Source: an uncultured Collinsella sp. | GTDB taxonomy: Bacteria > Actinomycetota > Coriobacteriia > Coriobacteriales > Coriobacteriaceae | DNA length: 64,000 nucleotides | Direction of reading: 5' to 3' | Assembly (NCBI GenBank): GCA_902494585.1 | Contig: CABUUD010000001.1 | Span: forward strand, 1 to 64,000 | Part shown: in pieces, positions 29,283 to 37,677 of the stretch | How the letters are laid out: each line of letters starts with the position of its first letter | How positions within the stretch are numbered: position 1 is the first letter of the stretch | Notes under the pieces: generated by a model | What the model was told of the DNA's origin: nothing | The model's input: only the letters and a program-made list of their open reading frames with translations | Databases searched by the model: none | Made by a program: the position numbers and the translations under genes

Positions 29283-29861
29283 CTATGACCAGCGCTTATA
29301 GTTGGCGCACGACACGCCGACGGCCTCGAGTGCCTTGGCGGCGATGTGATGCACCGCCTCATCGAGCGTGGCGGGGCCGTTGTAAAACGTGAGCATGGGC
29401 GGCATGAGCATGACGCCCGGCACGCGCGCCAGGCGTGCCATGTTGTCGACATGGATCGCACTGAAGGGCGTCTCGCGCACCATAAGCACCAGGCGGCGCT
29501 GCTCTTTCATCTGCACATCGGCCGCACGCAGCAACAGGTTTTCGCTGTAGCCGCTCGCGATGCCGGCGAGCGTCTTCATGGAGCAGGGAGCCACGATCAT
29601 GCCGTCGACCGGATAGGTGCCGCTTGCGATGGCAGCGCCAATGTTCTTGTTGTCGTAGACCACATCGGCATAGCACGCAAACTCGTCGAGCGTCATGCCG
29701 AGCTCCTGCTCGATGGTGATCTCTCCCCCGCGCGTGACGACAAGCGCCGACTCAGCGCCGGCCTGGCGCAGGCATTTGAGGCATTCAAGGCCCAGTGCCG
29801 CACCGCTGGCGCCAGACACGCCAACGACAATGCGACGGGGACGAACAGAAGACTCAGGCAT
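29283..29861 (-). CDS. ubiX: flavin prenyltransferase (UbiX/Pad1)
   Basis: Makes prenylated FMN (prFMN) from reduced FMN and dimethylallyl monophosphate, 192 aa. GVSGASGAALGLECL (FMN phosphate loop, about 14-28), the SxxMKTLAGIASGYSENLLLRAADV region, and RRLVLMVRETPFSAIHVDNM with the prenyl-phosphate-binding Arg are all present. It starts 33 bp downstream of ubiD. The cofactor is needed only by UbiD-type decarboxylases, so its partner is the adjacent gene. No ubiquinone or menaquinone genes are nearby. Confidence 0.94.
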   Translation of the reverse strand: MPESSVRPRRIVVGVSGASGAALGLECLKCLRQAGAESALVVTRGGEITIEQELGMTLDEFACYADVVYDNKNIGAAIASGTYPVDGMIVAPCSMKTLAGIASGYSENLLLRAADVQMKEQRRLVLMVRETPFSAIHVDNMARLARVPGVMLMPPMLTFYNGPATLDEAVHHIAAKALEAVGVSCANYKRWS

Positions 29862-29894
29862 GACAACTCCTTAACTACTTGGTAGGGCTACTTA

Positions 29895-31382
29895 CTAGAA
29901 GGCGAGCTCGGCGGCCCACTTGTCCTTGTCGATCTCCATGAACTGCGAGCGGATGAAGTTCTTCTTGAGGTTAAACGGAACCGTGCAGTCGAAGATGGCC
30001 TTGCAGGCGATACCGTGCTCGCGGATCGAAGGATCGAACGCGGGGTCGTTGGACGGATCGAGCACGTGGCAGTGGCAACCGGGGATGGTGATGAGGTCCA
30101 CGTCGGCCTGGAAGCGTGTGGTCATGGCCCACATCACGTCGCTCATATCGAAGATGTCGACATCCTCGTCGACAAGGATGACGTGCTTGAGCTCGGAGAA
30201 CGCCGAGAAGGCGAGCATGGCGGCGTTGCGCTGACGGCCCTCGTCATTTTTGCTCGACTTCTTGAACTGCATGATGGCAACGAACTTGCCGCCACCGCAG
30301 GGAGCGGCGTGAACGTTGAGCAGGCGGCCCGGGATAGCGGTCTCGACCATCTTGTAGATGGAGGCCTCGGTGGGGATACCGGCCATGGACACGTGCTCGT
30401 GCGAAGGGCCGATGCAGCTCTCCATAATGGGGTTGACGCGCGTGGTGACGGCGGTGATCTTGATCACCGGGCAGACCTTGGCGCCACCGGTGTAGCCGGG
30501 GAACTCGGGCATGGCGTAGCCGTGGCCGTTGACATCCTCGTTGATGGTCTCGTCGTGCATGAGGTAGCCCTCGAGCACGTACTCGGCATTGGCAATGCAC
30601 TTCTGCGGAACGGTGACGCAGTCGGCAAGCTCGACGGCGCGGCCGCGCAGGGCGCCGGCGATCTGCAGCTCGTTGAAGCCGAGCGGCGTGGTGGGAGCCT
30701 CGAAGCCGCAGCACATGTACACGGCGGGGTCCAGGCCGATGGAGATGGAGATGGGCATATCCTCGCCGCGCTGGCAGTACTCGTCAAAGAACGCACCCAG
30801 GTGACGGCTGCCCGGGGTGATCCACATGGCGAGCTTGTCCTTGTCGACGCAGGAGAAGCGGTGGATGGTTACGTCGGACTGGGTGCCATCGGGGCTCGTG
30901 CCATAGGCGAGGCCCATGGTGATGTAGGGGCCGCCGTCAACGGGCGTGTTGGTGGGAGCGGGAACGATCTTGCGCAGGTCAAAGCCCTCGTCGGTCGCCT
31001 TGTACACGACCTCCTGGCAGTCGACGTGCTTGCCCTCGGCGATCTGCTCGGGGGCGATCAGGTTCTCGAAGCGCTTGCCGATCTCGAGGCCCAGGTGCTC
31101 CTCGTCCAGGTCGAGCAGGGCGGCAACGCGCTTGCGGCTGGCAAGCATACCGATGCAGACCTTGGCGTCGTCAAAGCCCTTGACGTTGTTGAAGACCATC
31201 GCCGGACCCTCTTTGGTCGGGCGCATGACGGTGCCGCCAGCACCGACGTGACGGTAGACGCCCGAGACCTCGGCATCGGGATCGACCTGGGTGTCGGTCT
31301 CGAGCAGCTGGCCCGGCATCTCACGCAAAAAGTCGAGCGCGGAACGCAGGTCGTGGATCTGGGAAGCATCGGTAGTGGACAT
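29895..31382 (-). CDS. UbiD-family prFMN-dependent decarboxylase
   Basis: Reversible decarboxylase, 495 aa, using prFMN made by the adjacent UbiX. QSDVTIHRF contributes the cofactor phosphate/metal site and the conserved Arg. SISIGLDPAVYMCCGFEAPTTP, GFNELQIAGALRGRAVEL and SHEHVSMAGIPTEASI are family signatures with the acidic residues of the E-R-E network. The overall style resembles hydroxyarylic acid decarboxylases of the LpdC (gallate) type more than the quinone-pathway UbiD. AAAGGAG lies 6 nt before ATG at 31382. Substrate is inferred to be an aromatic acid but is unproven. Confidence 0.88.
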   Translation of the reverse strand: MSTTDASQIHDLRSALDFLREMPGQLLETDTQVDPDAEVSGVYRHVGAGGTVMRPTKEGPAMVFNNVKGFDDAKVCIGMLASRKRVAALLDLDEEHLGLEIGKRFENLIAPEQIAEGKHVDCQEVVYKATDEGFDLRKIVPAPTNTPVDGGPYITMGLAYGTSPDGTQSDVTIHRFSCVDKDKLAMWITPGSRHLGAFFDEYCQRGEDMPISISIGLDPAVYMCCGFEAPTTPLGFNELQIAGALRGRAVELADCVTVPQKCIANAEYVLEGYLMHDETINEDVNGHGYAMPEFPGYTGGAKVCPVIKITAVTTRVNPIMESCIGPSHEHVSMAGIPTEASIYKMVETAIPGRLLNVHAAPCGGGKFVAIMQFKKSSKNDEGRQRNAAMLAFSAFSELKHVILVDEDVDIFDMSDVMWAMTTRFQADVDLITIPGCHCHVLDPSNDPAFDPSIREHGIACKAIFDCTVPFNLKKNFIRSQFMEIDKDKWAAELAF

Positions 31383-31524
31383 GGCGTACTCCTTTCGGGA
31401 GAGTGTCCGGCGACGGGGTGCCGCCGGACGGGGTAACGTAATGGGGCCGCGGCGCTCACAAATGGAGCGCTCGACCACTCGAAGTTCAAGCGCTTGGCTG
31501 CTTACAGCCGGGGCGCTCGACCGC

Positions 31525-32982
31525 TTACATCAGGCCAAAGAGGTGGAACCAGGCGGCCTCGACCAGCACGACGACAAAGACGACCGCGGTGAGGGGGATG
31601 CCCATGCGCATAGCCTCTTTGGAGGTGTAGCCGCCGGCGTCCTTGCCTTCGCCGATAAGGATCGGCAGGTTATGGAACGGCAGGATGTAGTGGATGTTGA
31701 TGGACGTGAAGACGATGAGCGCCACGGCGAGTGGGCTCACGCTGGAGCCGGCGGCAAAGCTGATAAATGCCGGCACGCACACGCCGAGCACGGCCATGAC
31801 CGAGCCCATGAACATGTGGATGATCATGGAAAGCGCGGCGACGAGCAGGGCGAACAGGAAGATGTTCTCAGGCACGGAGCTGGGGAGCACGACGTCGGCG
31901 ATCCAGGCGTTCATGCCGGTGGCACCGCCCACGGAGCCCACGGCCATGGCGGCCGTCAGGAACATGAGGGACTTGATGTCGACAGCGTTCCAGCTGGCGG
32001 GAGTGAGGACTTCGCCGATGATGGGCATGGCGAGAGCAACGCCAATGGCCAGGGTGACCCAGCCGATATAGTCGCCCGAGACGGTGAGCCACAGCGCGAT
32101 GGCGATGACAAGCCACACGATGGTGCGGATCTCCTTGACGGAGAGCTTGCCGAGCGCGGCCTGCTTGGCCACGATCTGCTCGCGATCGTAGACGAGCTCC
32201 TTGCTGGGCTTAAAGAGGAAAAGGCCCAGGAACAGGGTGCACAGCAGCGCAACCAGCATAGGCACGCTCATGTACAGGAACCAGTCGACGAAGGACGGGC
32301 TCATGCCGCCGGCCTCGGCACTGTACTGCGCAACGAGCGGGTTAAGCGTGGAGTCGCCCGTCAGGAAGAACATGGAACCCGGGGCGGCAGCGGCAAACAC
32401 GAGGAAGCCGAGCTTGCCCTTGTCGTCGTCACCGTAGCCGGCGGACTCGGCGATGACCGAGACGACGGCGAGGATGAGGAAGGCGCGGGGGAACGGATGC
32501 GGGATCAGCAGCGACAGCACAAAGGTGAGCGCGAAGATCGAGATGATGAGCGACTTGGCGTCGCGCACGAACTTGAGCATGAACGCGTAGGCGATGCGCT
32601 CGCCCAGGCCCGACTCCTTGACCGCGCTGGCGATGAGGTAGGCGCCGATGACGAGCCACATGGTGGCCTTGGTCCACGAGCTAAACGTGGAGGCGACCGT
32701 CGCCGAGATGCTCGCGGCGCCCGTGTCGTCCACGCACACCTTGAACAGGACGAGCAGTGCGCAGTAGAGCAGGCCCACAAAGCCCGGCTGTGCCACGCCG
32801 CATGCCCAGAACACCACCGTGGCGAGCGTCAGTGCCAGACAGGTCTGACCGCCGACCGTGAGCTCGACCGTCGAGCTCAGCTCCGCCAAAGGAAGAAACT
32901 TCACCAGCAAAAAGACAACGATACCCAGCACAAAGCCAATTTCGCGCTTGGTGATCTTAAACGCCTTCTTTTCCGCTTCCAT
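31525..32982 (-). CDS. DASS/SLC13-type anion transporter
   Basis: Inner-membrane carboxylate transporter, 485 aa, about 11-13 hydrophobic helices. It has repeated DASS features, including PHPFPRAFLILAVVSVIAES, TGDSTLNPLVAQY and FTSINIHYILPFHNLPILIGEG (last split around 20). Members move di- and tricarboxylates with sodium or in exchange. It is 142 bp upstream of ubiD on the same strand, so its natural role is uptake of the UbiD substrate or export of the product. GGGGAG precedes the ATG. A separate regulon cannot be excluded because a terminator lies just upstream. Confidence 0.82.
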   Translation of the reverse strand: MEAEKKAFKITKREIGFVLGIVVFLLVKFLPLAELSSTVELTVGGQTCLALTLATVVFWACGVAQPGFVGLLYCALLVLFKVCVDDTGAASISATVASTFSSWTKATMWLVIGAYLIASAVKESGLGERIAYAFMLKFVRDAKSLIISIFALTFVLSLLIPHPFPRAFLILAVVSVIAESAGYGDDDKGKLGFLVFAAAAPGSMFFLTGDSTLNPLVAQYSAEAGGMSPSFVDWFLYMSVPMLVALLCTLFLGLFLFKPSKELVYDREQIVAKQAALGKLSVKEIRTIVWLVIAIALWLTVSGDYIGWVTLAIGVALAMPIIGEVLTPASWNAVDIKSLMFLTAAMAVGSVGGATGMNAWIADVVLPSSVPENIFLFALLVAALSMIIHMFMGSVMAVLGVCVPAFISFAAGSSVSPLAVALIVFTSINIHYILPFHNLPILIGEGKDAGGYTSKEAMRMGIPLTAVVFVVVLVEAAWFHLFGLM

Positions 32983-33035
32983 CTCCCCACCTTTCTTGTT
33001 GGGGGCGCTCCGAATTCGCAGCCATGTTGCCGCTT

Positions 33036-33066
33036 AAAAAGGGGCGCCCGTTATCGGACACCCCTT
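33036..33066 (-). terminator. terminator between the LpdD-Nudix gene and the transporter
   Basis: On the minus strand AAGGGGTGTCCG pairs with CGGGCGCCCCTT (12 bp including two G-U) and is followed by TTTTT minus the shared bases. The transporter starts only 54 bp later, so this may act as an attenuator rather than a full stop. Confidence 0.65.
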
Positions 33067-33133
33067 ACGTTGCGCTGTGTTGCGGCAATACAGTCAAGCG
33101 GATTTTTTGGATGAGAAGCGATTCCCTAGACAA

Positions 33134-33198
33134 AAACCGTCACAACATTCGACGCTTTTCCTCGTTTTCGAGATTTTCGCCGAATGTTGTGACGGTTT
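33134..33198. repeat. 18-bp inverted repeat around an AT-rich centre
   Basis: AAACCGTCACAACATTCG (33134-33151) faces CGAATGTTGTGACGGTTT (33181-33198), perfect, with a partly self-pairing centre. It lies after the LpdD-Nudix gene. No second copy was seen in this window. Confidence 0.7.
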
Positions 33199-33223
33199 GG
33201 ATGTGGCAAAGGGACTGTCTTTT

Positions 33224-34171
33224 TTACATAGCGAGGGCCGTGCGGATGAATGGGTCGCCGAGGGCCTCGCGGAGCCAGGGGGCCAGCTGCTCGGGGTGAC
33301 CCTGCAGGTAGCCTTTGAGCTCGGACGGAGCCACGCGACGCACTTCCGAGATCTCCTCTTGGTTGATATGCAGCTCGCCCGGCTCAACATGGGCAAGGTA
33401 GACCTCGCACCATTCGCACTCGCAGCGACCGTCGCCGTGGTCCTCGCGGTACACCACGTGTCCGAGGTGCTTGAGCTGATCGGGCTCGCGCGTAATGCCG
33501 AGCTCTTCATTGATGCGGCGCGCCGTGGCGGCCGCGACGTCTTCCCCGGGGAGCGGATGGCCGGCGCAGCTATCGGCCAGCACCCCGCCCCACAGGCGCT
33601 TGAGCGGACTGCGGCGACAGAGCAGCAGGCGCGCGTCTTCGCCCCGGCCCTCGACCAAAAGCGTCAGAAATGCCTGATGCAGGATGCCCTCACCAGCATG
33701 GGCCTCGATGCGGTCGACGGGGCCAAGCGCCTCGCCGGTCGCAGCATCGACCGCCACGACCTCGGCGCCCGCACCGCCCTCATCCCAGCCGGCGCGCAGA
33801 ATGCGGGCTGCGGCTTCCTCGAGCGCGGCGATGAGCTCCTTGGTGGTGTCGAGCACGCGCTGCAGGTCGTCACCGCTCGCTTGTTCAACATGAAAACCCG
33901 TGCTTGCAACTACCGGCACGCCAAAGCGCGTGGCCAGCGCCGCCGCGATATCGTGCGCCGGGATCTCGTCTCGATGGCACGGAACGGCCAGGATGCTCAC
34001 CGTTGCCGTACGGCCGGGCTCGGGGCGCGGAATGGCCTGCGCCGTGGCGCCCAGGTGCGCAAACTCCGGCGAGCAGGCGTACACCGCCATGCCTCGCGGC
34101 GTCACCGTCAGCTGGGCCTCGAGCGCAAACTTGCCCTCGCCCACTGCAACCTTTGTCGTGTGCATACCCAT
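33224..34171 (-). CDS. LpdD-like prFMN chaperone fused to IDI-like Nudix domain
   Basis: Two-domain protein, 315 aa. Residues 1-120 resemble the prenylated-flavin chaperone LpdD: AHLGATAQA (38-46), CHRDEIPAHDIAAALA (65-80), STGFHVEQAS (90-99). Residues 150-315 resemble type-1 isopentenyl-diphosphate isomerase: metal ligands His158, His165, His205, Glu251 and Glu253 align with E. coli IDI His25, His32, His69, Glu114 and Glu116. The catalytic Cys before GHP is Ala203, with a Cys at 202 one step off. The Nudix helix is RRINEELG, between IDI and hydrolase forms. ATG at 34171 has AGGAG 5 nt upstream. Same strand as, and upstream of, transporter-UbiD-UbiX. Confidence 0.75.
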   Translation of the reverse strand: MGMHTTKVAVGEGKFALEAQLTVTPRGMAVYACSPEFAHLGATAQAIPRPEPGRTATVSILAVPCHRDEIPAHDIAAALATRFGVPVVASTGFHVEQASGDDLQRVLDTTKELIAALEEAAARILRAGWDEGGAGAEVVAVDAATGEALGPVDRIEAHAGEGILHQAFLTLLVEGRGEDARLLLCRRSPLKRLWGGVLADSCAGHPLPGEDVAAATARRINEELGITREPDQLKHLGHVVYREDHGDGRCECEWCEVYLAHVEPGELHINQEEISEVRRVAPSELKGYLQGHPEQLAPWLREALGDPFIRTALAM

Positions 34172-34211
34172 GGGATCTCCTGCCGCCCGCGATGTACCTG
34201 AGACCATCTTC

Positions 34212-34252
34212 GCCTGTATTGCGACTATACAGGCAAGCCCTCCATGTGACAA
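34212..34252 (-). promoter_or_regulatory. promoter and dyad upstream of the LpdD-Nudix gene
   Basis: On the minus strand TTGTCA (34252-34247), 17-bp spacer, TATAGT (34229-34224): 5/6 matches on both boxes with ideal spacing. The dyad GCCTGTAT-N7-ATACAGGC (34212-34234) covers the -10 and is a likely operator. The -35 lies inside an AAAGGGACTG palindrome (34244-34274). Confidence 0.65.
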
Positions 34253-34274
34253 AGGGACTGCCCCTTTGTCACAT
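34244..34274. repeat. palindrome of the AAAGGGACTGTCCCTTT family
   Basis: ATGTGACAAAGGG (34244-34256) faces CCCTTTGTCACAT (34262-34274), perfect 13-bp arms. Confidence 0.8.
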
Positions 34275-34332
34275 TCTGTTAGAGTTGCAGGGATTGAATC
34301 CCGCTTATTCATGCGACATTGGAGTGACAACC

Positions 34333-35586
34333 TTGACCGCCGCAACCACGCCTAAAAGTAAGCCAACCGCCGCCGCGCTCTCCCCCGCGCGCACCAAGCT
34401 CTGCCTGGCGCTGCTCGTGCTGTTGGGATTCTCGCTCGGCTGCTCCGAGTTCGTGGTCATCGGCATCGAAAGCGACTTGGCAACGGAACTCGGCATATCA
34501 CTTGCCACTGCGGGCCAGCTCATCAGCGTGTTTGCGCTCGTCTACGCTATCGCGACGCCGGTGCTCGCGCTCAGCACGGGGCGATTCCGCCGCTACCAGC
34601 TGCTCGTGTGCTATAGCGTCGTCTTTGTGCTCGGCAACCTGGTCATGGCGTTGGCTCCCAACTTCCAGGTGCTGTTTATCTCACGCATTGTCCTGGGCTC
34701 TGTCTCGGGTGCGCTGCTCGCCGTGGGCGTGACGTACATCCCTGAGCTGCTATCCCCGCAGCAAACCTCACTTGCCATCTCGGTCGTGTACGGCGCGTTT
34801 TCCGTGGCGATGGTCTTTGTGACCTCGATTGGCAAGTTTGTGGCCGACACACTCGATTGGCACGTGGCCATGTACGGCACGCTGACCTTTGCCGTTTTGA
34901 TCTGTAGCGCGCTCGTGGCGTTTATGCCTCGCGCCGGGCAGACCGATGAGCCCGCCACCTTCCGCGAGCAGGCGGGGCTACTACGCGAGCCGAGTATCAT
35001 CACCGGCATGCTTATCTTTTTGTTTGGCGTGGGCTCGGTCTATGTGTTCTACGGCTACGTGACGCCTTATCTTGAGCAGGTGCTGGGCATGGGCACGGTC
35101 GAAGCCAGTACCACGCTTATGGCCTACGGCGTGTTCTGCCTGATCTCGAACATCCTGGGCGGATGGATCGATGCGCGCTTTGGCATGAAGGCGCTGCTTG
35201 TGACGTTTGTGCTGCAGGCGGTGGCATTGTTTGGGCTGTTTGCCGTAGGCGCTGCCATGCCGCTCGCACTTGTCTTTGTCTTTAGCCTGGCGATGCTCAT
35301 GTACCTGTTCTCGGTCTCATGCATCACGCACTTTATGGACGTGGCACGCAGCCGCCATCCCAAGTCGATGGTACTCGCAAGTTCGGTTGAGCCCATGGCG
35401 TTTAACGTCGGCATCTCGTTTGGCACCGCAGTGGGCGGCGCCGTGGTAAGCAGCGTTGGCATTGCGTACGTGGGCGCAGTGGGCGCCGCGTTCTCGCTTG
35501 TGGCCTGGGCCCTCACGCTGGTGACGATTAAGCTGGCTCGCTGGGAGCGCCGTCGTCAATCAGCACGGCCCTCAATACGGGCATAG
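34333..35586 (+). CDS. MFS transporter (DHA1/AraJ-like)
   Basis: Twelve-helix major facilitator, 417 aa, proton-driven efflux type. EFVVIGIESDLATELGIS and the ALSTGRFRRYQLL loop resemble DHA1-group proteins such as AraJ (sugar or drug efflux). No internal ATG begins the protein. TTG at 34333 has GGAG 8 nt upstream, and GTG at 34324 is the alternative. It is divergent from the LpdD-Nudix gene, so a role in the cassette (product export) is possible but unsupported. Confidence 0.82.
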   Translation: MTAATTPKSKPTAAALSPARTKLCLALLVLLGFSLGCSEFVVIGIESDLATELGISLATAGQLISVFALVYAIATPVLALSTGRFRRYQLLVCYSVVFVLGNLVMALAPNFQVLFISRIVLGSVSGALLAVGVTYIPELLSPQQTSLAISVVYGAFSVAMVFVTSIGKFVADTLDWHVAMYGTLTFAVLICSALVAFMPRAGQTDEPATFREQAGLLREPSIITGMLIFLFGVGSVYVFYGYVTPYLEQVLGMGTVEASTTLMAYGVFCLISNILGGWIDARFGMKALLVTFVLQAVALFGLFAVGAAMPLALVFVFSLAMLMYLFSVSCITHFMDVARSRHPKSMVLASSVEPMAFNVGISFGTAVGGAVVSSVGIAYVGAVGAAFSLVAWALTLVTIKLARWERRRQSARPSIRA

Positions 35587-35673
35587 GGGCAAACATAGCC
35601 CAAGGTGGCGAGTAACCGGTGAAAACCGCCCAATATGAGTATGTTTATCCGCCTGGAAGCTTCAGCAGTGCAA

Positions 35674-35772
35674 TTTCGTGTATTTGAGATACACGCTTTT
35701 CTATTATTTCGTGTATTTCAAGTACATGAAATCGTACTAAACTATGTATCTGAAGTACACGAAATTGGAAAG
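35674..35772. promoter_or_regulatory. three palindromic repeats at exact 33-bp period
   Basis: Three imperfect palindromes with core CGTGTATTTGAGATACACG are centred at 35686, 35719 and 35752, that is, exactly 33 bp apart. They lie immediately before the AAA/DUF4143 gene (the last overlaps its ribosome-site region) in AT-rich DNA. They look like an operator array or iterons. The second ATPase gene has a different sequence with the same period (39064-39149). Confidence 0.75.
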
Positions 35773-35780
35773 GCGGCCCC

Positions 35781-37151
35781 ATGCGCAGATCAATCGAGTC
35801 CGTTATCGAATCATGGGCGACAAAGGACGCCTCACGCCCCCTCCTCATCCGTGGTGCGCGACGCGTAGGCAAAACGTACGCTGCCGAGGAAATCGGCAGG
35901 CGAATCGCCGGCGATGCGTTTGTCAAACTCGACTTTCAGACCGATCTTGAGCTGATCGCTCCGCTGTTCGATTGTCCCACCGACGACGTTGACACCATCG
36001 TGGCGCGGATTTCAGACTATAAACGCGCCCCCATTCGCAAAGAAACCACCTTCATCCTGTTTGACGAGGTGCAGCTCTGCGAACGGGCGCTCAACTCGCT
36101 TCGCTTTTTTTCGGGTTCGGGCTGGCGCATATGCGCGACCGGCAGTCAGCTCGGCGTCGCCACGCGCAAACGTAAGCTGCCTTTTCCCAGCGGCGTTCGT
36201 CAAGAGACCATGCATCCTATGTCGTTCGAGGAGTTTCTCTGGGCGCTCGATGAGGAGCAGATGGCCGATGCCATTCGTACCCACGCCGGCACGCTCGAGA
36301 CCTACGCCGCGCACCAAGCCGCGCTCAGCCTGTTTCATCGATACCAGATCGTGGGCGGCATGCCCGCCGCCGTCAACGCATATCGCAAGACGTTATCCAT
36401 CGAGGATGCGCGCGTCGAGCAGCGCGAAATCAACGAGACCTATACCGCCGATATGACCGACCCCGAAAACGGGATCAGCGGCGTGGCGGCACGCAAGGTC
36501 TGGCGCTCCATTCCGTCCCAGCTGCTGAGATCGTCCACAAAAAAATTCAAGTACTCCGAGGTCGAACGCGGAGGCCGTCGCGCCAAGCTTATCGAGCCGC
36601 TCGACTGGCTCGAAGGCGCCGGTATCATATCGGTCAACAACCTGACCGAAGGCATCGAGCCTCCCCTCGTTCCCTTCGACGACGAAGATGGAAGTTTCTT
36701 TAAGGTCTATCTTCTCGATACCGGCCTCATGTTCTACAAACTCGGCATCAACCCGAGGCTCTGGCTCGACCTCAAAGAAGATTCCGCCATAGCGCTATCT
36801 TCCGACTTCCGAGGCGCCCTGGCGGAAAACTCGGTCATGCAAGCATTTTCGGGTAACAGCTTGCAGACGTATTACTGGGTGCCGCCGTCGTCTTGGAAGA
36901 CGACCGGCGAGCTCGATTTTCTACTTCAGACCGACCGTATGGAAATCGTGCCCGTCGAGGTAAAGTCCGCACGCAACGTGCGCGCGAGAACCCTCGGGTC
37001 GTTCATGGACAAAGCCCGATCGCCATATGCCTACATTTTGTCCGAGAACAATTTTTTCCGCAGCGAAACCGATGACGGGCGCGAGCTACGCCACCTCCCC
37101 TTGTACGCAGCGGGCTTTATTGAAGCAAACTGCCTCAAGAGCAGTCTGTAA
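35781..37151 (+). CDS. AAA ATPase with DUF4143 domain
   Basis: P-loop ATPase of the AAA_14/DUF4143 type, 456 aa, function unknown in general. Walker A GARRVGKT (25-32), Walker B FILFDEVQ (Asp95, Glu96), sensor ATGSQLG. The C-terminal DUF4143 part (about 190-400) has the restriction-nuclease-like GELDFLLQ...VPVEVKSA, an Asp-Glu-Lys pattern of a PD-(D/E)XK fold. AAAGG lies 7 nt before the ATG. It is unlike its neighbours in base use and sits in an accessory region with a second related gene 0.5 kb downstream, on the opposite strand. Confidence 0.88.
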   Translation: MRRSIESVIESWATKDASRPLLIRGARRVGKTYAAEEIGRRIAGDAFVKLDFQTDLELIAPLFDCPTDDVDTIVARISDYKRAPIRKETTFILFDEVQLCERALNSLRFFSGSGWRICATGSQLGVATRKRKLPFPSGVRQETMHPMSFEEFLWALDEEQMADAIRTHAGTLETYAAHQAALSLFHRYQIVGGMPAAVNAYRKTLSIEDARVEQREINETYTADMTDPENGISGVAARKVWRSIPSQLLRSSTKKFKYSEVERGGRRAKLIEPLDWLEGAGIISVNNLTEGIEPPLVPFDDEDGSFFKVYLLDTGLMFYKLGINPRLWLDLKEDSAIALSSDFRGALAENSVMQAFSGNSLQTYYWVPPSSWKTTGELDFLLQTDRMEIVPVEVKSARNVRARTLGSFMDKARSPYAYILSENNFFRSETDDGRELRHLPLYAAGFIEANCLKSSL

Positions 37152-37184
37152 GCCCTGCACGACCGCCTAGAAAGGAAACCGCTC

Positions 37185-37631
37185 ATGCAACGCATACTGT
37201 TTATCTGCCATGGCAACATCTGCCGCTCGACGATGGCTGAGTCGGTGTTTACCGAGCTGGTGCGGCGCGCCGGGCGCGCGGGCGAGTTTGTCATTGACTC
37301 CGCTGCGACCTCGACCGAGGAGATCGGCAACCCGCCACACCACGGTACCGTTGCCAAGCTGCGCGAGGTCGGGATTCCCGTCGTCGCACATCGTGCACGT
37401 CAGGTGCGTCGCGCGGAGTATGGCGACTGGGACCACATTGTCTATATGGACGACGAGAACGCGCGTGGCCTGCGTCGCATCTTTGGCGACGACCCCGACG
37501 GCAAGATTACGCGCATGCTCGATTGGACCGAGCGCCCCGGCGACGTGGCCGACCCCTGGTACACCGGCAATTTCGATGCCACCTACCGCGACGTACTCGA
37601 CGGCTGCACCGCTATGCTCGAGCAGCTGTAG
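37185..37631 (+). CDS. low-molecular-weight protein tyrosine phosphatase
   Basis: Cytoplasmic phosphatase, 148 aa. The active-site loop CHGNICRS has Cys8 and Arg14 (C-x5-R), and the general acid Asp is in DPWYTGNFD (about 121). Full length for the family. It lies 33 bp after the AAA gene with a good ribosome site (AGAAAGG). Such enzymes often act with tyrosine kinases of capsule synthesis, but no kinase is nearby. Confidence 0.92.
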   Translation: MQRILFICHGNICRSTMAESVFTELVRRAGRAGEFVIDSAATSTEEIGNPPHHGTVAKLREVGIPVVAHRARQVRRAEYGDWDHIVYMDDENARGLRRIFGDDPDGKITRMLDWTERPGDVADPWYTGNFDATYRDVLDGCTAMLEQL

Positions 37632-37677
37632 GCAATCGAGGTCGCGGGCCACGCCTTTGTCACATCCGGGACTAGCC

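Noticed and set aside
31291..33114. 607-aa antisense frame over the DASS transporter
   Set aside because: Charged low-complexity shadow of a membrane-protein gene.
35635..35868. Open frame with 11-residue repeats (VFEIH, VFQVH, VSEVH)
   Set aside because: It arises from the 33-bp DNA repeats read in one frame, overlaps the AAA gene, and has no ribosome site.
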